Source: Gnetum montanum (Eukaryota; Streptophyta; Gnetopsida; Gnetales; Gnetaceae). Taken from it: a stretch of DNA of 64,000 nt. Where the stretch lies: NCBI GenBank assembly GCA_015680685.1, contig MNCI01002105.1, positions 124,001-188,000 of the forward strand, given 5' to 3'. Of the stretch, positions 46,451-57,680 are shown one piece after another. A model generated the notes under the pieces. It did no database searches. It saw nothing but the letters and a program-made list of their open reading frames with translations, and had not been told where the DNA came from. Position 1 is the first letter of the stretch; each line of letters starts with the position of its first letter. A program made the translations under genes and the position numbers.

Positions 46451-48735
46451 AAATGATGGATGAAATTCTAGATTAAAAAACTTGATTTTTTAATGAAATT
46501 TTAAGATTTTTGCTTACAACAAGCTAACCATGAGTCATGGTTATTGTATCCACTTTTTTGATTTCACAATTACCAAGAACAATTGTGGCTTCGGCATTGT
46601 CTCACCTAATTTTGAGCATAAAACTCCCTAAAAATGACATCTAAAGGTATATTTTCAACTTCTAGAGGCCTCTAGGGACCATTTTAGCTCATAACCTAGC
46701 ATATGAGCATCACTTCTGGCAATCCTGGTGTTGGCGACCGTTTGGGACGCGACCGCCAACGAGTGTCCTCGAACAGGATTTAGGTGTCTGCTGGTCTCTG
46801 GCAACACCAAGGCCCAGATACCTCCAAATAAACTCAGTAGTTAATGTGAGTATGTGTGTGTGCTGTTGCAGCGTGTGGTTGTGAGAAATGTAATGATTGC
46901 ATTGTATGTAAACTACAAATGACTTACTTTAAAGAGATTCAGCCAACTTTGCCCAGTACTATGAGTTCTTGAAAATTTCCTATTTTGTTCAACTGCCTAG
47001 TCTACGTGGTCCTTATAATACCCACTTGTAACAAATAAGATTTTGCAAAAACATTTGAGCACAACTCCGCAATCTACTCCTAATTTTCCCCAGAGAAAGA
47101 GATAGTTCCACAAGAAAACTAGAAATAGAACAAGATTCGATGGAAATAGACAGAAAAGAAAAGAAAGAAGATTTGTGTAGACCTCAAATATTTAAACAAG
47201 GTAAAATGACACGAGTAAACACTTCACAATAAAGCTATCCCAAATTCAATATCTACGAATTGTTCAAACTTCCAAGGCTCAAACAAGCAATATCTTCAAG
47301 ACAATCCTACTATGCTACCAAAAATTACTGCGTAAACTACCACGTCCGAGACTCCATTTTGACTAGATAATAGATGTCAACGATTGCATTCAAATAGAAC
47401 CTTTAAAAGACTTGACAATTTCTGATTGAAAAACCACGAGAATTCACTTTAAAGATAAAAAAAAGCTATTATAGTCCTATCAAAATACCAAAGATTTTCT
47501 AAACCCTCTCAACTACTGAATTGTTCAACGGCGTGACTACAAACAGAGTCTCTCTTACAACAATACCAATAGCAGTTCCCACACGTTGCACAATAATGAA
47601 ATTTACTACTAAAATGCTCTTAAGGCTTTTAAACACAAGCGTTTCTATGGAAAAATTTTAATAGAAATTTCTATCGGGCAACAAGAACAATAAGAGCAAT
47701 CTAAAAATCCCAAAATTACCTGCCAAGGATGATACTATCTAAACCACTAGCTAAACAATCAAAACAAAACAAAAAATGAAATGCATAACTCACAGAACCA
47801 TGACAAAGAGGCTGAAATCTTTATTCTAGCAAGCCATCTTGCAAGCAATCGTCACAACTTCTTCTTTACAAAATACTCTTCTCCCCAAGACTCAAAGTGT
47901 CTCCAAGTAAGAGCCCAAGTGCTAACTAGTAGTCTTCAAAATGTGATGTATGAGACCCCAAGTGTGATGTGAGAAGTGATTTCCCTCCTCCTTGACCCTT
48001 GAAGCCTTTTTATAGGGTTCCAAGGTAGGTAGGGAAGTTACATATTCAAAAATATCTCACCTAACTTCTCTCCCAAGTAACTTGGCCAACCAATTAGGAG
48101 GTTACTTGCCCAACAAGTTAGGAGGTTACTTGCCCAACAAGTTAGGTAAGTTACAACAATATTGGGTGGTTTCAACCACCAAAGAGATAAAAAGGCTACA
48201 ATTGACAAGTGGTCTTGGTGGTTACAATATCATAGAAAATTAAAATACAACCACTAAAATACATAGAAATACAAGCTATAGTTGCAACTTATTCCATACA
48301 TATATATCCCTTTTATTTTGCTTCTTCAAAATGAGATGTCAAGTCTTCTAAGTGATGTATAGAGAAGTTACAATTTCAAAATATCTCACCTAACGTCTCT
48401 CCCAAGTAACTTGTCCAACCAATAGGAGATTACTTGCTAAAATATCCTAGCTAACTTTTCTTCCAAGTAAGGTGGTTACAACTTACTCATTTAATTAGGA
48501 AGGATTTATTTAGGAAGTTATACATGTAATTAGGAGAGATTTATGCTTTGGAAATTATATCTATACTTTTAAACAAACATGTCATAAACATGTTAATGTT
48601 ACAAATATTTGTAAGTGCTTAATATAACTTATATATATATATAATATCAACCAACAATGTTTTTGAAGTCTTGAGATAAATTAGAAAAGGGTAAGTTTAT
48701 AACTAGGGCTTCACATGTGCATATGGTATTGTGGA
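46451..48735. other. AT-rich spacer with short repeats; possible minus-strand LTR promoter
   Basis: No gene is seen. 46,728-46,830 is an isolated GC-rich patch containing a GTTGGCG...CGCCAAC hairpin. A minus-strand CCCTATAAAAAGGCTTC box lies at about 48,003-48,019, like a TATA box of an LTR. 48,094-48,145 has a 24-base unit (AGGAGGTTACTTGCCCAACA core) in tandem, and related sequence recurs at 48,385-48,470. Confidence 0.45.
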
Positions 48736-49440
48736 TTATTTTAAATTTTATTTAATAAACTGCAAACTTCGGTTTACCAGCATCGGCCAGAAATATCTCT
48801 GGACACTTGTCCTGATGTGCTTCCGTGTCTTTGTTGCTGTATTCATCGGACTGGTATGCGATGCCGAATGCATCAGCGTTGGTCATGGCTGCTGTTTTGG
48901 GAGGTAAGTTGCAGGAGGACGACATACCACCCAAAATTCAAAATGAATCTGCTTGTCGTCCGCCCTTTGCTCTCTGCCTTTTGTCCTCTGTTTTTTATTT
49001 TCTGCAGTGCAATTGTAGATGCGCGGGACAGAACACCGAAAAATGCAGATTCTGATTTGGGGTTTTTCATGCATCCTGCGTCCGCGTATGGTGTTGGTGC
49101 TGCCGTTATTGCCTTCATCTGCCTTTGTGCGCCCGCTTCTTGCGTGTTATGTTGACGCCATTGCCGGATTAACCCTGCTGGAAGCCCTAATGGTGGAAAA
49201 ACAGACCCACGAATTTTCCAAGAACACCCAAACTTCCACCAAATGATGAATTTGCGCTGGCAGTGGAAGAACCCTTGTCAATCCTGCCACTGTGTGGAGC
49301 AGGAAAATCGAGTTCAATTCCATTGCTGAACTCACCAAATCGTTAGCGGAATCCGCGAATAGGGCTGCGTTGAGGACAAAATCCTGGGAGGTAAAATGGG
49401 CATTTTCTGTGGCCATCCAGAGCACATTCAGACAACGATG
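48736..49440 (+). pseudogene. Gene-like island, possibly a remnant of a DUF1218-type membrane protein
   Basis: GC content rises sharply against AT-rich flanks. On the plus strand a hydrophobic start (MNLLVVRPLLSAFCPLFFIF, 48,942) is followed by VDARDRTPKN and GFFMHPASAYGVGAAVIAFI, then a Cys-rich end and a stop at 49,153. The pattern (short signal-like helix, charged stretch, second helix with Tyr-Gly and Cys) recalls the plant DUF1218 family, whose members usually have four helices; only two are seen. GT/AG pairs at 48,903/49,006 and 49,391/49,447 may mark introns. On the minus strand 49,425-49,147 is also open for 92 residues. I am not sure of the strand or the family. Confidence 0.3.
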
Positions 49441-52014
49441 ATTGCAGGTATTATTTAGCTGTTGTGTAGGCCTTCCACAGATCCATGCCCAGGAATTTCA
49501 TGATTCGGTTTGTTGTACTACGTGAGTGAGGGTTTGGCATTTGCAAAATCGCGAGCCTCCAAAAACGTAAAACTAAAATATTTGCATCTTTAGAACATTT
49601 TCTGGAATGGTAATGGATGTTTGACAATGTCTCCGAAATATCCCAACGCCATTTTTTTTTGCCTCAAAATTACTCCATATCAATATCAATCGTATCGTCC
49701 CATTCATCCTTTAATTTACTCCACAAAGTCTTAACAATCGGGCAATTGAACCTTAACATGCCAACAACCTTTGAATATATAACTTTGATAATTCTTGTAA
49801 GTTATTGAAAATTTACCAAAATCAAACCCATGAGTCTTACTGTTCCATAAAATGGCCAAATGTGCCAACACCTGGAAAGTTCAAAAATAAAAATTTTTCT
49901 AAGTGTCCTAGGTAATGTTGATGTTGACACTAATGTAGCATCAACATCAGCCCTAGACCACCTTGTCCACTAGTAACAAAACTACTTCTCAACCTCTGTT
50001 TTGATCTTGTAGGATCCCAAATGACTTGTCAATAGTAGTCTCAACATGGTAAGTATCAAATTTTAGCATTTTGAAAAGTTGACCTTAGGGCCTTAGGAGC
50101 AAACTTTTTCTAAGTGTTATATTGACGGTAGTGTTAACACATCTATCATAATGCTCACCTCCTTCACATCAGTTACCTACATTTTACCTTCAATTTTGGC
50201 TCCATGGGCTTTCTGGTAACTAGTTGATATTGATTCCAGGGGCATCAAATATTAATTTTAGTAGGTTTAGAGGCAATCTTATGGGATAAGTCTCAAAATT
50301 TTTCTAAGTGTGATAGCTAATGCTGATGTTGACACTAGAGTAAGTGTCACCTACATCAACATCAACTTATGGTCATTGGGATTAGTAGTCAACAGTATTC
50401 CCTCAACCTACAAGCTACTTGGTGTTCAAGCATTATTATGTTACAGTTTGATATTAGTTTGGGTGTCCTAGAGGCTTGAAATGACAAGTTTAAAAAATGC
50501 TATGAAATTTTCTAAGTTCTTTGTTGATGTTGATGTTGACACTTATGGGACCTACATCATATGACCTTTGTCCTTCATACTTTGCATTTAATATCATCTC
50601 CGAGCTTCATGAGCTCCTTGGCATCATCACAACACAAATTGACAATAGTTTGAACATTAGAAGAGGTCTAGGAGGTTTGGAATCATAATTCAGAAAACAC
50701 TAGAAAATTTTATCTATCTCTTGGTGACACTGACACTAACACACTTCTCTCTTGCTCAATGGTTCTAGTCTCACAATTCAAACTTACCAAAAATGAACTC
50801 CACATGAACTTTGATTAACTTTGAGATCAAATTTAGCAACCATAAGCCTATAAATGTGGGATAAAAACCCAAATTTAGTATCAGTTTCTTGGAATCCAAA
50901 GCACTTTTTTAGATTTTACGAAATCAAGAGCATGAGCATCTACCTTCTTTGAAGCTTCCCCATGCTCCATGATCATCACAGCTTTGATTGGTAGCTCATG
51001 AATTCAATTTGGCATCTAAGGCTTTTATAATCTAAGCATTGATGTTGATGCAACATCAACATGAATTTGGTAGTTCTCCCATCACTACCCTAGAGTAATA
51101 ATTTTTTAGCATTAGCATTAATGATTCTAAAGTTAGAATTTTTTAGCTCCAGCATCACTTGTTAGATAGTTAGTTAAAAGAACCTTATTTTGGCTTCAGA
51201 CTGATTCTAGACCATGCTTGAAGCTTCCTTACTCCCATATTCATCATTCAAAGATTTAATTATAACACTAAACACCCATTTTTCTCATAAAATTATCTTT
51301 TATTATCAATGTTATCTCTCTTACGTTTTTTACAAACACTTATAGATTTAGCCCTCCATAGAAGGCAAACACTTATCATTCATTTAATCAAGGATTTTTA
51401 TTATTTAGGAAGGAAACTAAGACTCTTTTCCATATAAAAAATTCCCCATTTTCATTTTTGTTATGTTTTTTTATCCACTTTTCCATACTTAGCTTTTGTT
51501 TTATATCACTAGATAATTCACTTCTATACTAAGTTTTTATTAACATTGAATAGGTTAATTAAGTTTATCACTCAAACACATTATTTCTCTTCTACCTCCC
51601 TATCATTTCTAGTTCATGGATAATAGGTTAAGTCCACATTTGATTAGAATTTCATGCTCTTTCATGTCATAATGATTAACTTATTGAAGGTTATATTGAA
51701 TCAAAGACCATTTGTGGCCATGAGTTAGGTATTTTACATTTTTTTAGAGGTGTTCTTGTAAGATTTAGAAAGAATATTTTTGTAGGAACACTTTTGGCAC
51801 TAGAAAGAAGGTCAATAGGTTTTTCTAGTGTCATGAACCCATTGCCTAGCAATTTAAGGGTCCTTTCTAGTACCTAGAATATTTCACACTTTTATTACTT
51901 AGTTTATTTTCCACTTTATACTTAATCTTATTTTTGAGTATGTGCAGAAGATACTTGTTAACACCATGTTTGGCTAAGCTTTCAACTCCTCCAACATCTT
52001 CTAGATTTGTAGAC
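49441..52014. other. Spacer holding an old tandem array and the leader of element 5
   Basis: No gene. 49,880-51,080 is a degenerate array of about 200-bp units. 51,080-52,014 is AT-rich and probably contains the 5' LTR or leader of the gag gene that begins at 52,015, but LTR ends could not be fixed. Confidence 0.45.
49880..51080. repeat. Degenerate tandem array, about 200-bp unit, with inverted GATGTTGATG/CATCAACATC
   Basis: The anchor AAATTTTTCTAAGTGT or a close relative recurs near 49,893, 50,104, 50,300, 50,507 and 50,704 (spacing about 190-215). In units 1 and 3, and partly in units 4 and 6, it is followed by GTTGATGTTGACACTA and then a CATCAACATCA arm, making a hairpin. Confidence 0.7.
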
Positions 52015-55000
52015 TAATGAAGATAGAGAAGGCACAAGCTCTCACGACACCCATAATTGAGCATGACTACAAGGTTACATCTACCAAGTGAGAGTTGCAT
52101 GTAGCACTCTCAGAGAATGAGCTAAAGAGATAGGTTGCTTATGAAATGGCTAATGATTTGGAATCATTCTTGCTTGACCCAAACCATTCCATTGAGTTAG
52201 ATCAATTTGAATAGGCTATATTAGCAAAGTGCTTGATCATCAGAAATGAAGTCTAAGTAATGATGAGTGTGGAATTTCAATAGATATAGGTTATAGTAGA
52301 TTACCTCATGGGACATTTCAATATCAATTTTAGCAATAAGAATTACCAATTCCAAGACCAATATAGTAATGGAAATTTTGGCATCAAAATTCATGATGAT
52401 GATGGAAAGAAAAATTCACATATTTCCCTACCTATAGACCACTTCCATCAGCCACCTTCATTACCTCAAAGTCTTGTTTTATAACATGTAAATCTCATTA
52501 GTTCAAACAATCTCTTTTTATGCACATACCTTAAATTGTTGCTCCAATAGCTTCTAATTTAGCTATATCCATAGTCACCGTTCCACCTATAACTAACTTA
52601 TCTCTAGCCTACAGTCTCTTCCCAAGCATAACTATAGTTAATCCTACAAACTGAGCTTTAGTTCAAGGTATTAACCAACCACTTAACTCTTTTCAAGGAT
52701 TGTTCCATATAGTTCCAATTCAACAACCATAGATTTCTCTACCTTTTCTCTTACTAGCATATACATACTACATTCTTCACCATAATGTTGTACCATTAAC
52801 ATCTATGCCCACCATGGTACCTATTTAACCAGTGTTACTTACTCACAATCCCATTCTAAATAATATTTCTCAAAATATCCCTAGGGTTCCCCCCAAATTG
52901 ATGATGTATCCTCTAGGTTGCAAGTGAATGAAGATTAAACCCAAAAGGTAATTACATTACATGGTGATAGTCTTGTTGTCTCCATTTTCAATCTCCACAT
53001 TGATCCTATTAGCCACTTAATTTCACCCACTCAAGTTTCCAAAGGAGTCTCACTACCAAATGTTACTAAGTACAATGGAGAGTGTGATTCCATAAATCAT
53101 GTAATCACTTTTTGCAATAAGTGCTTGTTGCTACCCAACTATTTCCTCTTTATCATTAGAAGTTTCTATAATTTCCTAACTAACAAAGCCCTCAAATGAT
53201 ATAGATCCATCTCTTATGATCCTATTACTTTCCTAAAATAGCTCTTCACCATCTTCATGGAGAGTTTTAAGTACAAAATCACTAAAGGTGGTACTTTGCA
53301 AATGCTTCTCGCAATTAAATAGGCTCACAATGAGTCCATCTCTAAGTTCATCTCAAGACGAACATCAATCACAATGGAGCTTAGACATCCACTTCTTAAT
53401 GAATAGCTCCTTGATATCTTTGAAGGATTTGTAAATAATGACATCAGAGGCAAGTTAGTATATCCTAGGCCACTTAACCTCTACAATGTTATTACATCTA
53501 CCAAATCCATTAAAGAGGTAGTGATTCAAAGCAATGATCCAGAGTGAATCAACTTTCACAATAAGGCTAACAAATTAGCAAATAATGAGAAATATTTCTA
53601 AAACGCAATGCAAAAGGTGAAATTTGTGAACTAAGCTTCATATTAAAACAATGAAAGCAATGGTAAGAACAAGAATTCAAATACTAAGTCTAATGGTGCT
53701 AGGAAAAACTCATTCAATAGTGAACAAAGGAAACCATCCAATGACAATTATAAATATCATAAGTTCCCATTAACCTAAACATAACATTACAGTGTGTTAT
53801 TGAAAAAGGAGCATATTACTTCAAAATAAATCTTAGAGTAAATAAGATCATGATTCAAAAGGCTTCAAACTCTGGCTATTGATCCTTCCTAGTGGGTAGA
53901 AGAAGACGCACCTATCCCAAAGTGGTACAATATTAAAAAGTTTTGTTACCATCATGAGGTTGTAGGACATGATACTGATGATTGCAACATACTCAAGGAT
54001 GATGTTCAAGCCTTTGTAAAAAAGGAAAAAATTATTCAATATACTAGTATAACTAAGAAACTAGAACACGTGAATTTTTTAGGATCTACTAAACATCCAT
54101 TTAAGGCAAAATTTTTCCTTCCATTTGGAGAGTAACGTAAACCAACCCAAGACATCCTTTGTGTTCCAAATGAGTCTTACTCAACATACTTCCCATTTGT
54201 TTGATCAACTAAACACATTGGGATCTAGGAATCCTTTTTTATTCACCTTCCTTGGAATGATGCTAGCTCTTTGCCATTCTAAAATGCACATAGGGATCCA
54301 TTAGTCATTGACATGATACCTTACGATGATGAAGCCTCTACACATTCAATGTTCTTATTGCTTATTCTTTGTCTCCTCTAATAAATCACCTTCCCTTATA
54401 AATACCATCTAGGTTTGTTGACTATCTTCCCATATTATCTTATGTAATATCTCCCCTTTTATTTCCATTCTTCCTATCTAAGTCATTGAAGCCTCTATTG
54501 CTTCCTACCTAGCATCATTATTAGGATCTTAACATGAACTTAAAAGGAGGCTAAAAAAGACAAGGGTAAGGAGAGAACGTACCATCAAAAAGCTTATTTA
54601 AAACAAAAAGAATGTATTCTTTCAAGTTGAACTTGGCATCAATTCTTCTTTCTCCATTGTCATACCAACTTCTATCACATCAAATTCTATCCCTTATGCA
54701 CCTACAACTAAGAAGGAAATACCTAGGGGTAAAGCTTTAGCCTAAATCGTAGCAATAATGAAATCAAAGAAGACTAAACTTTTCCTTTTTGAATAGATTT
54801 CACTCTCAAAGAAATACCATTTGGTGTTGGAGAAACAACTTAAATCAATTACAATGCCTACGAATATTTAACCACACACTCGAGTAATCTCATTTATTCT
54901 TAACACTTCAAAGTATGAGGTAGACTACTTGGTTTTTAAAGGAAAAAATATTAAGACTCATCCTACAATGGGTTTTATATGCCAACTTTTGATCTACATC

Positions 55001-55200
55001 ACAATACAAGTTGGAGATAACGTATCCCTACCTTCCATGCAAGTTGATGATGGATTTGGAATTAATGTTATTTTATGATCTATCATTGAGTGTCTTAGCC
55101 TTGAAAAATAAATCATGAACTTTAATTATAACTCATCTTTGATCTCTTTTAGTGGTGATAGAGTATAAATTTTAGGTAGACAAAAAATAGGACCCTAGTA
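52015..55200 (+). pseudogene. gag-pro: Element 5: Ty3/gypsy gag and protease, heavily decayed
   Basis: The gene starts near 52,015 (MKIEKAQALTTPIIEHDY). The gag core is at about 53,070-53,530: KYNGECDSINHV, FCNKCLLLPNYF, FMESFKYKITKGGTLQMLLA, MELRHPLLNE and FVNNDIRGKLVYPRPLN. Near 53,890-54,030 come WVEEDAPIPKWYN and HHEVVGHDTDDCNILKDD, the end-of-gag segment of Athila/Tat-type elements. The protease is recognisable at about 54,990-55,100 (VGDNVSLPSMQVDDGFGINV), with DDGF in place of the active-site triad. Dozens of stops are present. No reverse transcriptase or integrase follows. It is a different gag family from element 2/4. Confidence 0.82.
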
Positions 55201-57680
55201 TTCTTATATTTTTATAGAATGATTGGCAAATCTCAATTGAAGTGCCTAAAAGAGTTCCCAAAAATCCCCCAAATTGCATGGCAAATCCCATCTTAGAAAA
55301 ATATATAGTGTTAATAACCTGGAAAATAAAAACTTAAAGTGCTATATTTAAATGAAAAAAATGACTAAATCAAAAGCTTACTATTTAATTTTTTAAAACC
55401 ATAGTCAAGACAAAATCTAGGATTCTAATAAAATGCTAAATCTATTCAACAAGTCAGCTTTGTAATCATGATTACTATGTATTATAAAATTACATCTTAA
55501 AATACATCCAAAAATATATTGACATGGTGTTTGATATCCTAGTTTCAGTACAAAATTGTATTCCGAAATACATCCAAAAATACACCAACATGGTGTTTAG
55601 TATCTTGGTTACATAAAGATTAAACTTTACAAAAATATATAGCTTCTTGAGTGTCCCCAACATCTTCACACATGGAAATGGATTTTATGCATACTAAAAT
55701 ATATTACAAGAATTAGGATAACCACCATAGCCAAATGTACTATTATGTTAACAACTTGGTAAAACTAATTCCTCATGGCTAGAATTGGTGAAATTATTGG
55801 CAGCATGTTGTTAATGATTTTAGCTTATAAGACTTTTGCTCTTGCCTGCAAAGTTTGAAAATCATATTTAAAAATCACTTGTCTACTTTCTAAATGTTGA
55901 GTTTATGAGCCAAATCATTTATATATGAGCTAAATATGAGTGCTCAAATAAATATGCTAAAATAAATATTTATGAAAACACATCATGGAAAACAATTATT
56001 ATTACTTAAGCATAGTTGACATTCTAATCTTAACTATTGATAAAATACCTTAGTCTATATTTTGCATGTTTATAGAAATTCATTAAGCACTTAAAATCAA
56101 GAAATTAAAAGTCATGGTAATTGATTAGAATGATAAAACTAGATAATAGATGAAAAAAAAACTCAATTCCCATGTCAAGATAAAAAGTTAGATTTTTGCA
56201 CTAGAGCTAAAAAATCATAATTTATTCATGATTTAAAAAATCAGATTTTAATTTATGAAAAATTATCTTTTGAGACCTATTCCACTAAATCCAAATAAGG
56301 GGTAATTTCTTATTTACATGTAAAACTTAAAGTCAAAGCCATTTACTTAAATGTTTTACATGTAAATAAGTACTAATAATTGTGGTGAATGTCCAGCGAA
56401 CCTACCTCAATGAGGTATTAAATGCAAGATGAGTTTTTAAGTTTTCGAAAATATAGAATAGCAAACCATGAACCCCTTTATACCTAAATATTAGCATTTT
56501 GGTAAAAATTTTCCAATAATAATTTTCCTGATTTTATATGTAATTAAATTATCAATTTTTAGTAAGAAGTTGTATCACATCTGAAGTAAATTTTGTAATT
56601 TTTAGGGATTCATATTGCATAAATACTACTTTAGGGAGGTCTTTATTAGACTATCACTAAGTTTTCTCTTTCCCTTTGCATCAAGAAATCTACTTTCTCT
56701 GCTAGAATAAGGAAGTAGTGATTCACCTGGATCTCAAGGTGCTTGATATATCATGTCATGATGTTGTAGAGGATACTAGCCTAGGTTCCCAATTCTCATT
56801 GATAAGACAAACCTTAGCTGAACAAGAAAGTATCAACAAGTTCTAATCTAGCATCCCCTATTTATCTAGTACATATGAATTTGTGAACCTAGGATTCAGT
56901 GAACTAGACATAGTTAAATTTGTTAAAATCATGAAATGTCTTACTCGATTGTAAGCTAGAAGAATCATCACCAAGACATAGCCTTTGCAACAACATGATC
57001 CCCTTTCTTTTCTTTTCCCTCATTAATCATTTTAGTATTTTCATTTGCTTTCCATTCCTAATTATTTTCTATGTTATTTATTTTAATTTACATGTTCTCC
57101 TAGTTTAGTTTTCTTTATACTCTATCACTAATGTGAGCTTTCCTTTCACGCATATCTAGATTTTTATATTTACTTTAGGTTATCTGGATTACATTTGTTT
57201 TTATTTGGTGCTGCATAAAATCAAAAAACATAAACACATAAAACTTAGCAAGAACCATAAACATAGCAAACTAAAAAATTATAAAAACATAAACACAAAA
57301 TCAATAAAGAATAACAATTCTTGTATTATAGTCAATGTTCATAATACAACCATCATCAACAAAATACATCCCATATAAAAAATTAAAAACATATAAATAC
57401 TATCACAATTATTATATTTATTATCTAACATAGCTTTTGAGTTGGACATACTAGTTATCTAATGCCCCATCATGAGAAGGAAAAATCTTACTTACCACTT
57501 CTACATCTCCTTCATCCTTTGTCCTACTAACAAAACCTCTTGGAGCCTCCACACATGTGATAACAAGAGAAAAACTAAAATGTTAAAAAAAAACATAAAA
57601 ATCTAGAAAAATACTAAGATGAATAAGATCTAAATAAATAATATTAAGAGAAATAAAGATAAAAATAAAATAAAAATAAG
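55201..57680. other. AT-rich spacer downstream of element 5
   Basis: No convincing gene. A direct repeat of about 67 bases (AAATACATCCAAAAATA...ACATGGTGTTT) is doubled at 55,501-55,620. 56,700-56,960 has a fairly open plus frame (SQFSLIRQTLAEQESINKF, STYEFVNLGFSELDIVKFVK) that I do not recognise. Confidence 0.5.
55501..55620. repeat. About 67-bp tandem duplication
   Basis: AAATACATCCAAAAATATA...ACATGGTGTTTGATATCCTAG is followed directly by AAATACATCCAAAAATACA...ACATGGTGTTTAGTATCTTGG. Confidence 0.85.

Noticed and set aside
48632-48642. TATATATATATA as a promoter
   Set aside because: It is a short dinucleotide run in AT-rich DNA with no gene start nearby on either strand.
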